DNA of 8,892 nucleotides, from contig DATBMY010000232.1 in assembly GCA_036554605.1 (NCBI GenBank), forward strand, positions 1-8,892, written 5' to 3'. Positions 1 through 6,267 of the stretch are shown here, in pieces. Within the stretch, counting starts at the first letter, position 1, and each line of letters opens with the position of its first letter. The notes beneath the pieces were generated by a model, which worked only from the letters and a program-made list of their open reading frames with translations, did no database searches and had not been told where the DNA came from. Origin of the DNA: DATBMY01 sp036554605. Its GTDB lineage: Bacteria; Acidobacteriota; Blastocatellia; UBA7656. The translations under genes and the position numbers were made by a program.

Positions 1-543
1 GTTCGTCTTTATCGTGACCGATTTTGTGTGCTCGCCCAGATTCTTGCCTGTTTCAACTTTGACTTTGATATTGCCCGCCTTACCAGGCGGGAGGACTTTC
101 GGGAAGTCCACGGTGGTGCATCCTCAGCCAGGCACCACGTCTTCGATCTTGAGCTCGGACTTGCCTTCGTTCTTGAGCCTTATCGAATGGGTGATAGTCT
201 TCTCGGGAGCCTGCGTGCCGAGATCGATGCGGCGGGCGGCAATCATCACCTTGGGCTGTTTGCCGCCGGCTTCGGCAGGTTTGGCCAGATCAGCGGCCGG
301 CTTTGTCGCGGTGGCCGAAGTGAAATCGGGCACGCCGTTAGGTTGAGCGGCCGCGAGGTTCCCGTTTTGCGAAGCCGCGGGCGGCAAAATGTTCGGCGGC
401 AGCGGAGGCGCGGGCAAGGCTTCGGCGCGCGCATTGGCGTTACCGCTTGAGCTATTGCTATTCGCGCCGTTCTTGTTGCCCGCCGGTTCGGCGCATGCCG
501 TCACCAGCAAAAGTAGCAGAGGAATTATGTATAACTTCTTCAT
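1..543 (-). CDS. DUF1573-domain lipoprotein with an in-frame UGA at the first Cys of CGCT (candidate selenoprotein; 3' end outside window)
   Basis: The chosen start is the ATG at 543-541, because it begins a textbook lipoprotein signal: Met-Lys-Lys, a Leu-rich core, then the lipobox V-T-A-C with Cys17 as the lipidation site. An AGG lies 10 nt upstream. An upstream ATG at 606 would put 21 non-signal residues in front. After Cys17 comes an Asn/Ser/Gly- then Pro/Ala-rich linker (about 18-95), consistent with an outer-membrane or periplasmic tether. From about residue 99 the sequence looks like DUF1573 (seen: RRIDLGTQAPEKTI, IRLKNEGKSELKIEDVVPG). Codon 140 is TGA (126-124). Without a break the frame continues as GCTTVDFPKVLPPGKAG and on to IKTN at the edge, 41 codons with no further stop. 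DUF1573 proteins normally read C-G-C-T here, so the TGA replaces the first Cys. The molecular function of DUF1573 is not established. If TGA is a true stop, the product is a truncated 139-residue lipoprotein. It lies downstream of the Smr gene, possibly in one operon. Confidence 0.75.
74..91 (-). promoter_or_regulatory. Candidate bacterial SECIS-like hairpin downstream of the UGA
   Basis: In the mRNA sense this reads CCCGCCU-GGUA-AGGCGGG: seven perfect base pairs closing a GGUA loop. Bacterial SECIS elements carry a short stem with one or more G residues at the start of the apical loop, and the E. coli fdhF loop has GGU. The first loop G is the 40th nucleotide after the UGA, slightly farther than the roughly 16-37 nt usually accepted, so the match is imperfect. 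A smaller hairpin (93-109, six pairs GGACUU/AAGUCC, loop CCCGA) lies between it and the UGA. The stem also encodes the ordinary PPGKAG peptide of the domain, so it may be coincidental. Confidence 0.3.
124..126 (-). other. In-frame TGA, candidate selenocysteine codon
   Basis: The TGA falls between Pro-Gly and Gly-Cys-Thr-Thr, so readthrough would give P-G-U-G-C-T-T. The family's conserved element is C-G-C-T, so Sec would replace a Cys in a redox-type UxC motif. TGA is used as an ordinary stop by the lipoprotein gene ending at 1981, so genome-wide reassignment of TGA is unlikely. A TGC or TGT to TGA change by mutation or sequencing error is the main alternative. No selA, selB, selC or selD gene lies in this window. 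Confidence 0.5.
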
Positions 544-614
544 ATCAATTTTACCTGAGCAATTGCCTTCGCCAGATAATCTAGCATAAATACCGGCAAC
601 TTTCATTCATCTTG

Positions 615-989
615 CTATGCGCGCTCTCCGGTTTCGAGCGTAACGATGGTCGCGCCCCAGCCGCCGGCTTCCGCGGGCGCGTCTCGAAAGTCCGAAACGA
701 AAGGCGTGCGCTCGAGTATCGAGCGCACCATCTCGCGCTGCACGCCTATGCCGCGGCCGTGGATTATTCGCAGGAAGCGCACGCCGCGCCGGTGGCCTTC
801 TTCAAGGTAATCTTCGACGACCGCGCGCGCGAGCCTCGGCGGTATGGCGTGGAGATCGAGCACGTCGCTAAATTCTACGACGACGATTTCGGGGAACGGG
901 TTATCAGGGTCGAGCGCTTCATCGTCAAGCTCTCTGTCCACGGCATCATCCTCGGACTTTTTACCGAACAGCCTGCCGAGCAATCTCAT
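615..989 (-). CDS. Smr (small MutS-related) domain protein
   Basis: This 124-residue protein has a basic N-terminus (1-11), a strongly acidic linker (12-33) and a Smr domain covering about 40-120. The three hallmark Smr motifs are visible: LDLHA at 44-48 (usual LDLHG), IIHGRG at 75-80 (usual HGxG) and GGWGATIV at 109-116 (usual GGxGxTxV). Stand-alone Smr domains are nucleases or nucleic-acid-binding proteins linked to recombination control or ribosome-collision rescue; which applies here cannot be told from sequence. The LDLHG to LDLHA change is modest. The start is the ATG at 989-987; no clear Shine-Dalgarno precedes it, and a possible -10 box ends only 11 nt upstream, which could give a nearly leaderless mRNA. 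The gene ends with TAG, 71 nt before the lipoprotein start on the same strand, so co-transcription is plausible. Confidence 0.88.
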   Translation of the reverse strand: MRLLGRLFGKKSEDDAVDRELDDEALDPDNPFPEIVVVEFSDVLDLHAIPPRLARAVVEDYLEEGHRRGVRFLRIIHGRGIGVQREMVRSILERTPFVSDFRDAPAEAGGWGATIVTLETGERA

Positions 990-999
990 AACGTTGATG

Positions 1000-1026
1000 A
1001 TATTAGGGGGCGGGCGGTGACCTCAA
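1000..1026 (-). promoter_or_regulatory. Possible promoter for the Smr gene in the divergent intergenic region
   Basis: On the minus strand, TTGAGG (1026-1021) and TAATAT (1005-1000) resemble -35 and -10 boxes, but the spacer is only 15 nt, shorter than the optimum of 17. The -10 box lies 10 nt from the ATG, so transcription would start almost at the start codon, which fits the missing Shine-Dalgarno. The rest of 990-1174, between divergent genes, holds no gene that I can see. No convincing plus-strand promoter was found for the 1175 gene. Confidence 0.25.
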
Positions 1027-1174
1027 GCCGTCGCCATCCGGTGGCAGTCCGAGCGTTTGATCTTTGCCCCACCTTGCCTGTCGATTTGAAAACATGAATA
1101 ATTGAGTTTTCGACTTTGTTTCGCACGCCGTACATGGGAGCGCCCGAGGCGCGCGGTCTTACTTTTGTGCCGTT

Positions 1175-1981
1175 ATGATTTCATTCCGCTGGACTCTTCT
1201 GCTTGCAGCCCTGTTTATGGCGGGATGCAGCGCTTCGCCGCAAGTCCCCGATTCACGAAAGCAGAATTACCCGGCATTAATACAGGATTCGACGGAGCGG
1301 CGCGAGAGGGCCGACCGCGAGTGGCGGCGGATGCTTGACGCCTATGGCGCGCCCTATACGTCGCCCGAGCTTTACCCGGTGACCTACACGCCGCGCTCGC
1401 TTGCCGCGGTAAGCGGCGGACTCCAGATAATGTCCGCGCCGCCCGACCCGGCAATGGAGGAACTGGGCTTGCGCGAGGGCGTGAAAAAATTCATCGACCG
1501 GTGGAGAGAGCTTATAGGCGCGGACCCGGCGACCATATCTCTCGTGGAAGCGAGTCCAATTGAGGGGGGCCAGCGTTTAACATACAGGCAGGCGGGCTTC
1601 TCTTACCCGGTAGCCGATAACTTCGGAGTGATGATTGCAGTCATCACCAGCACGGGGCGGCTGCTACAGCTCGACGACCGGTTCCTCCCCGTGGTCGAGT
1701 TGCCCGCGCGCCCCACTATCGAGAGGGAAGCCGCGGCGGCCGGGCTCGTCGGCAGGACATTCACTTACTCGGACATCGCCGGCCGGCCGCAGCAAGCGCG
1801 CATAAACAACGAGGCCGAAGTGACAGTCAGGCAACTGGTCGTGCTTCCGGTAGAAAAAGAGAATGCGATTGAGGCGCATCTGGCGTGGGAGATAATAGCC
1901 GGGTCGTCGCTTTCATGGACGGTCTTTATTGATGCGATCAACGGCGAAGAGTTGAAGGTTGTGCAGAACTTCCAAACATGA
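1175..1981 (+). CDS. Lipoprotein with PepSY/FTP-like domains
   Basis: This 268-residue protein begins with a lipoprotein signal: MISFRW, a hydrophobic core at 7-16 and the lipobox M-A-G-C with Cys18 as anchor. A charged stretch follows (38-55, rich in Arg and Glu). Residues about 100-170 and 180-265 look like two related alpha/beta units. The clearest is the C-terminal one, which ends LAWEII...SWTVFIDAINGEELKVVQ; this resembles the PepSY/FTP propeptide pattern seen in thermolysin-type (M4/M36) protease precursors (LAWxVxx...WxVyVDAxTGExL). No peptidase domain or HExxH motif follows, so this would be a stand-alone domain, possibly a periplasmic protease inhibitor, chaperone or binding protein. 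The family call rests on the final motif and is tentative. No Shine-Dalgarno is visible before the ATG at 1175. It ends with TGA, directly against the intergenic repeat. Confidence 0.8.
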   Translation: MISFRWTLLLAALFMAGCSASPQVPDSRKQNYPALIQDSTERRERADREWRRMLDAYGAPYTSPELYPVTYTPRSLAAVSGGLQIMSAPPDPAMEELGLREGVKKFIDRWRELIGADPATISLVEASPIEGGQRLTYRQAGFSYPVADNFGVMIAVITSTGRLLQLDDRFLPVVELPARPTIEREAAAAGLVGRTFTYSDIAGRPQQARINNEAEVTVRQLVVLPVEKENAIEAHLAWEIIAGSSLSWTVFIDAINGEELKVVQNFQT

Positions 1982-1984
1982 GCC

Positions 1985-2102
1985 GGGTGTCAGGGGCCAG
2001 GTGTCAGGGGCCAGGGATTCTGGAATTCCGAATCTGCTATTTCAGATCTCAGAATCCCTGGTCCGGTTCCTGACCCCCGACCCCTGATCCCTGGCCCCTG
2101 GC
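1985..2102. repeat. Intergenic palindromic repeat with tandem CAGGGGCC-type units
   Basis: Two perfect 14-mers, GTGTCAGGGGCCAG, sit head to tail at 1987-2000 and 2001-2014. An exact 12-bp inverted repeat follows: CCAGGGATTCTG at 2011-2022 and CAGAATCCCTGG at 2050-2061, with an inner ATCTG/CAGAT pair at 2032-2036 and 2043-2047. The right flank (2069-2101) is the degenerate inverse of the left arm, made of CCCCTGA/CCCCTGG-like units. As RNA the whole element would fold into one long stem. It fills the gap between two plus-strand genes, starting 4 nt after the first gene's stop and ending 8 nt before the next start codon. It resembles dispersed heptamer-like intergenic repeats of bacteria. It has no ORF, and no target-site duplication was noticed. 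It could act as a terminator, attenuator or mRNA-stabilising hairpin. Confidence 0.85.
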
Positions 2103-2109
2103 GAAAAAC

Positions 2110-4428
2110 ATGGAAACAGTAATAACGCGAGACACAGATGTATTGAGGGAATACCTCGCCGCGCTCGACGCGCGCGCGCGCGCATTTTCACCGTTCGCCA
2201 AGCTTGCGGCGACCGTCAAGCTCGCCCAGCTAAGGCGCGAGCTTGACGCGATACAACTCGAAGCAACAGATGAGGACACGGCCGCGCTCAGGCGCGAGCT
2301 TGACGAGCGGCTCAACCGTTCACTGGCCAGGCGCTTTGAAGCCAAGAGGATGGGCGCGCGAATTTCCATATTCCTCATGCTGGTCCTGGGACAGCAGGTT
2401 GTGCTCGCGCTCTTGTTGCTTGCGACCATGCTCTTCGTAAGACTGGCGGCCGCGCCAAAGCGCTGGAACCCGGTGCTGCCGCACGAGCAGCCTGTCTTTC
2501 TATATATATTTATCTTCTTCTTCTTTTTCGTGACGCCGATGCTGGCGCTGGCGGTGCTTTTTGGAGGGAGATATTTCCGCTCGTGGCGCAGGACCGTGCC
2601 CGCGACGCTCGCGATTGTCGCCCTTTCCGTGCTTGGCACATATCTGGTCGCAGCAGATAAGGAGCGCGCGAACCCCGTGCGGCACAGAACCTCTCTTGAA
2701 GAATTCGCCGCGACCAAAGAGGTCAACGCGATGAACTATCGCCAGTGGGTCGACGCCAACTGGCTCATGCGCGATCCGCAGTTTCAGCGCGATTACGAAG
2801 AGTATCTGCGCAACGGGCCGGGCCGCTGGATAACCGCGCGCTTCGACGCGAATGATGACGCGGCATGGAGAGACGCGGTCAAGGTAATGATAGAGTACAG
2901 CGAGCAGGGGTACGACCCCGAAGGCTTCCGCGAATGGCTCGTTTATTACCTCGACCGCAACCGCATATACTCGGAGGACCGAATAGAGCAGGAAGCCGAC
3001 GCGCTGACGGGCGCGGCCAACCAGCGCTTCCTCAGCATCTGGCAGATGGAGCCATTATTGAAGGAGCGCGACCAGCGGCTCTATCGCGCCTATCTCGGAT
3101 CTATAAACAGGTCGATGAAAGGCTGGGGACTGGTGATGCTCGGGCTGGTCACGCTGGTCTTCCTCGTCATATATCTGACGGGTCCGGCCATGTCGCGGTG
3201 GGAGCAGATAAGATCGCGCCGCGCGGCCCGCTCTCAGACGGTCGCTTATGGCGATCAGCCCCCGTCGCTTGACGCGCCGAGAGTAAAAGACAGAAGCGAT
3301 TTCCCCGAACGCGCGGACATTACGACTCCTCCGTTTTTCGATACGCCTTTCAGGCTCCTATCGTCGGTGCACCGCTCGTTTGTCAGGCTCGCAATCTTCA
3401 CCAGCATATTCGTCTTCGCCTTCTGGGCCGTGGTCTATGCGGCTGACCTCGCGGCCGGCCGCGAGAACGCGCCTTCGCAGACAGCGCTGATGCGGTCGCA
3501 CATTCTGCTGGGTGGCCCGGCCGACGAGCGCGAGGCGGTCGAAGAGAACGGATTTGGCGCCGGAGCCGGTGCGATGCGTCAGACCGGCGAGCCCGCCGAA
3601 ACGCTTTCAGGAGGCTCGCGCGCTCGCCGGACGGTCGACCTTTCGAAGCTCTCGGATGAGGAGCGCGCGCGCGTTCTTGCCGCGCACGTGGCCGCGCTCC
3701 AGCGACAGCTCGGCGATGATGATTATCAGGACAGCAAGCGATTCAAGGAGCAGTATAAATCGCTCGAAAGTCAAAGGGCCGAATTAGGAATGCTCCAGCA
3801 CCAGGCATCGCAGATAGAGCAGACCACAAACGCGCTGCCCGACCAGATAGCCTCGGTCGGCTCGCGCGCGACGGCGGCCGAAGCGCAGGCCGGGCGAGCC
3901 ATGGGCGAGATCGCCGCCGCGCGGCAAAAGACCCAATCGGTAGAGCAACAGTTGAGTTCTAAGATTCAGGAGGTCGAGGGCAAAACATCGAGCGCGTCCG
4001 AGCAGATCGGGCAGGTGCGCGAGCAGGCGTCCAGCGTAGAGACTCGCACCGAGTCGCTCGAATCTGAGATCGTGCGGCTCGCCAAACAGATCGAGGCGCG
4101 CACCGAAGAGATCGACGACCGCACGGCGACGAATCTCAAAGAGCGCGACCAGCAGATCATCGGTCTGCAGCGGGCAGCGTTTACCGCGATACTATCGAAC
4201 CTTCGAGCCGATGTAGAAGAATTCGACCGCCGCGTCGCCAGCTCTTTTTATAAGATGTTCGAGAAAGGCCAGGCTCAGAAAGACGCGGCCGCTTTAAGCG
4301 AGCGCATAGAAAAACTCTCGGCCGATTTCGGGCAGCTCAAGAGCGACGAGGCTAAACAGATGGTCGAGCAACTCGCCGAGCTTAAGAAGCGCGTCGACGA
4401 GATTGCCGCTCGCGCGCAGAGCAGGTAA
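2110..4428 (+). CDS. Large membrane protein with five predicted helices and a long C-terminal coiled coil (unknown family)
   Basis: I do not recognise a family for this 772-residue protein. Visible order: a charged helical N-terminus (1-80); hydrophobic segments at about 85-110, 128-152 (a run FIFFFFFV), 163-182, 340-359 and 425-446; a soluble region at 183-339 rich in Trp, Tyr and acidic residues; a basic and Pro-rich linker (360-424); a Gly/Ala-rich stretch (480-505); and a heptad-like, Gln/Glu/Arg/Lys/Ala-rich coiled coil over about 512-768. Basic residues next to the helices (RRFEAKR before the first, RYFRSWRR after the second, SRRAAR after the fourth) place the N-terminus in the cytoplasm and, by the positive-inside rule, put the coiled coil outside the membrane. 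The ATG at 2110 lies 8 nt after the repeat and has no Shine-Dalgarno; an in-frame TGA at 2071-2073 closes the frame upstream. Fifteen nt separate it from the next gene, so co-transcription is likely. A structural or tethering envelope role is a guess. Confidence 0.85.
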   Translation: METVITRDTDVLREYLAALDARARAFSPFAKLAATVKLAQLRRELDAIQLEATDEDTAALRRELDERLNRSLARRFEAKRMGARISIFLMLVLGQQVVLALLLLATMLFVRLAAAPKRWNPVLPHEQPVFLYIFIFFFFFVTPMLALAVLFGGRYFRSWRRTVPATLAIVALSVLGTYLVAADKERANPVRHRTSLEEFAATKEVNAMNYRQWVDANWLMRDPQFQRDYEEYLRNGPGRWITARFDANDDAAWRDAVKVMIEYSEQGYDPEGFREWLVYYLDRNRIYSEDRIEQEADALTGAANQRFLSIWQMEPLLKERDQRLYRAYLGSINRSMKGWGLVMLGLVTLVFLVIYLTGPAMSRWEQIRSRRAARSQTVAYGDQPPSLDAPRVKDRSDFPERADITTPPFFDTPFRLLSSVHRSFVRLAIFTSIFVFAFWAVVYAADLAAGRENAPSQTALMRSHILLGGPADEREAVEENGFGAGAGAMRQTGEPAETLSGGSRARRTVDLSKLSDEERARVLAAHVAALQRQLGDDDYQDSKRFKEQYKSLESQRAELGMLQHQASQIEQTTNALPDQIASVGSRATAAEAQAGRAMGEIAAARQKTQSVEQQLSSKIQEVEGKTSSASEQIGQVREQASSVETRTESLESEIVRLAKQIEARTEEIDDRTATNLKERDQQIIGLQRAAFTAILSNLRADVEEFDRRVASSFYKMFEKGQAQKDAAALSERIEKLSADFGQLKSDEAKQMVEQLAELKKRVDEIAARAQSR

Positions 4429-4443
4429 GGGCATTACCCATCT

Positions 4444-6021
4444 ATGACACAAGCAAGCGAACAGATACTGGCGGCGCCGGAAGTCGAGCAGCCCCGCTCC
4501 GCGCTCCGACAATTACTGGCGCTCAAGCCGGTCCAGATAGCCCTGGCTTTTGCCATTACGGTTGCCGTCATGGGCTTCATAGAGACGGGCGGGCCCGCCA
4601 TACTCGATAACGACGGCTATTATCACATGCAGTGGTCGAAGAAGCTGCTCGAAAGCTTCCCCGCGCTTCCGGCGTTCGACGCGCTGCCGATGACAACGCT
4701 CGCCCCCGAAGACTACGTCGACCATCACTATCTGTTTCACTTGATGCTCGCGCCTTTCACGATAGGCGATATGCGCGTCGGTGCGAAGCTGGCGGCGGTA
4801 GTCTTTTCGAGCCTCGGCATAGTCTCGCTGTTCGCGCTGCTGGTTGCCTACCGGGTGCCATACAGGTGGTTCTGGCTTGCGCCGCTGATCGCAAGCTCCG
4901 AGCCATTTCTCTACCGCATGTCCATGACTCGCGCGCCCGCGGCGAGCCTGGCGATGCTCGGGCTCGGCACTTATATAATACTCAAGCGCAAATGGATTTG
5001 GCTCGCGGTCATATCCTTCGCGTTTGTCTGGTTGTACAGCCTCTTTCCGCTGATACTCGCAATCACGTTATTGCACGCGGCGGCCGTTTATATGTCGGAA
5101 CGGCGCATCGAGTGGCGAGGCGCGGCGGCCTCCATTTCAGGGATACTTGCGGGGCTTCTGATCAATCCATATTTCCCGAAGAACCTGAGCCTGTTTTATG
5201 ACCACCTGGTGATGAAGCTGACGCCCGACTCGGGCTACACGGTAGACGTCGGCGTAGAGTGGTATCCGTACGATTCATGGATACTGATCATGAGCAGCGC
5301 AATTGCGTTCGCGCTCTTTGTCGGGGGGTTGATGGCGTTCAACTTCCGCGAGCGGGCGCGCGATCTGAAGCCGCTCTTTTTCTTGATGGTCTCGGTGATG
5401 CTGCTGCTTATGCTGATCAAGTCGCGCAGGTTCGTCGAGTACTGGCCGCCGTTCGCGGTACTGTTCGCGGCTTTCACGATCAGCCCCAGGTTGAAAGAGA
5501 TCGATTTCACATGGTTTGCGAAGACCAGAGACAAGGTGATCGGCGTCGTAGCGGCCGGGCTTGTGGCGCTGGCCGCGCTGCTATACATGGGGGGGACCGT
5601 CTGGACGGCGCGACAGAGCGTGGCGGGCGAGGCTAACCCTTACGCATACGAAGGGGCGTCAAAGTGGATAGCGGAGAACACGCCCGCGGGCTCGATGGTC
5701 TTCAACACCGACTGGGACGATTTCCCCATGCTCTATTATTACAACCCGCGCAACGCATACGTCGCGGGATTAGACCCGACATATCTTTACGACCGCGACC
5801 CCGAGCTATGGGACCTTTACGCGCGGATAACGCTCGGCAGAATAGATGACCCCGCGCCGCTCATACGCGAGCGATACGGTGCCGAGATTGTATTTACCGA
5901 TAACCACCACACGCTCTTCTTGGGGATAGCCGAAAGGAGCGGAGATTTCGAGACGGTCTATAAAGACCAGTACACAACCGTCTTGAGGCTCAAGCCCGCG
6001 GCTGAATCAATTACGCAGTAA
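4444..6021 (+). CDS. GT-C-type multi-pass membrane glycosyltransferase-like protein (STT3/PMT-like, tentative)
   Basis: This 525-residue protein has about ten or more hydrophobic helices between residues 30 and 385, then a soluble C-terminal domain (about 395-525). After the first helix comes AILDNDGYYHMQWSKKL (53-69). An acidic D-x-D pair followed by a YYHM-like stretch is the expected first-loop motif of GT-C lipid-linked sugar transferases, and D-x-YYHMR is typical of STT3/AglB oligosaccharyltransferases. DHHY at 93-96 could also be catalytic. The C-terminal domain holds TDWDDFPMLYYYNPRN at 422-437; the classical STT3 WWDYG motif is not clearly present. GT-C enzymes transfer sugars from polyprenyl-phosphate donors on the outer face of the membrane; donor and acceptor are unknown here. 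The start is the ATG at 4444, with a weak GGTAAGGG upstream that overlaps the previous stop. It probably forms an operon with the preceding coiled-coil membrane gene. Confidence 0.82.
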   Translation: MTQASEQILAAPEVEQPRSALRQLLALKPVQIALAFAITVAVMGFIETGGPAILDNDGYYHMQWSKKLLESFPALPAFDALPMTTLAPEDYVDHHYLFHLMLAPFTIGDMRVGAKLAAVVFSSLGIVSLFALLVAYRVPYRWFWLAPLIASSEPFLYRMSMTRAPAASLAMLGLGTYIILKRKWIWLAVISFAFVWLYSLFPLILAITLLHAAAVYMSERRIEWRGAAASISGILAGLLINPYFPKNLSLFYDHLVMKLTPDSGYTVDVGVEWYPYDSWILIMSSAIAFALFVGGLMAFNFRERARDLKPLFFLMVSVMLLLMLIKSRRFVEYWPPFAVLFAAFTISPRLKEIDFTWFAKTRDKVIGVVAAGLVALAALLYMGGTVWTARQSVAGEANPYAYEGASKWIAENTPAGSMVFNTDWDDFPMLYYYNPRNAYVAGLDPTYLYDRDPELWDLYARITLGRIDDPAPLIRERYGAEIVFTDNHHTLFLGIAERSGDFETVYKDQYTTVLRLKPAAESITQ

Positions 6022-6039
6022 CGACGAATTGGTGCCAGC

Positions 6040-6069
6040 TTGATGAGGCGTCCGGCGTTCGGCTATACT
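6040..6069 (+). promoter_or_regulatory. Sigma70-type promoter of the tRNA-Ser gene
   Basis: TTGATG (6040-6045) and TATACT (6064-6069) are separated by 18 nt and match the -35 and -10 consensus closely (TTGACA, TATAAT). The -10 box ends 20 nt before the tRNA's first base, a normal distance for a tRNA transcription start. The promoter sits immediately after the 525-residue gene ends, so the tRNA is an independent unit. Confidence 0.65.
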
Positions 6070-6089
6070 AACCGGGTTCGAGAAATAAT

Positions 6090-6180
6090 GGAGAAGTCGC
6101 CTAGTGGCTGAGGGCGGCGGTTTGCTAAACCGCTATAGGGGCGTAAACCCCTATCGAGGGTTCGAATCCCTCCTTCTCCG
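6090..6180 (+). tRNA. tRNA-Ser (anticodon GCT)
   Basis: The acceptor stem GGAGAAG (6090-6096) pairs with CTTCTCC (6173-6179), and the discriminator base is G6180. The anticodon stem GCGGT/ACCGC encloses the loop TTGCTAA, giving anticodon GCT for serine codons AGC and AGU. A long variable arm with paired AGGGG/CCCCT follows, the class II feature of serine tRNAs. The T arm is present as GAGGGTTCGAATCCCTC. CCA is not encoded after position 6180. A perfect terminator lies just downstream. All standard arms are intact, so this is very probably functional. Confidence 0.97.
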
Positions 6181-6197
6181 CTCCTTTTTATGATTCA

Positions 6198-6235
6198 TAA
6201 GGGCAACCTTCCGGCGAAGGTTGCCCTTACTTTTT
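6198..6235 (+). terminator. Rho-independent terminator of the tRNA-Ser unit
   Basis: TAAGGGCAACCTT (6198-6210) pairs with AAGGTTGCCCTTA (6217-6229), 13 perfect pairs around a short CCGGCG loop, followed by C and five T residues at 6231-6235. The minus-strand side has no U-run, so it serves plus-strand transcription. It separates the tRNA from the convergent kinase gene, whose stop lies at 6268. Confidence 0.9.
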
Positions 6236-6267
6236 ATGCTGGCGAGGGCGATCAAGCGCGCGTGGGC

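Noticed and set aside
1..126. Genome-wide reassignment of TGA to an amino acid
   Set aside because: The lipoprotein gene ending at 1981 stops with TGA directly in front of the intergenic repeat, so TGA acts as a stop elsewhere in this window.
28..450. 140-codon plus-strand frame opposite the DUF1573 lipoprotein
   Set aside because: The minus strand holds the signal peptide, lipobox and DUF1573 sequence on both sides of the TGA.
612..1097. 161-codon plus-strand frame opposite the Smr gene
   Set aside because: The minus-strand frame carries all three Smr motifs; this one has no recognisable pattern.
1985..2102. Possible CRISPR array
   Set aside because: Only two direct units with no spacer between them, followed by inverted copies; this is a palindromic intergenic repeat.
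2049..2726. 225-codon minus-strand frame over the repeat and the start of the membrane gene
   Set aside because: Its Ser/Arg/Ala-rich low-complexity translation is typical of antisense to a GC-rich gene, and the opposite frame has membrane helices.
6090..6180. tRNA-Ser as an attachment site for an integrated element
   Set aside because: No integrase gene and no direct repeat of the tRNA 3' end were seen within the window; its own terminator is intact.
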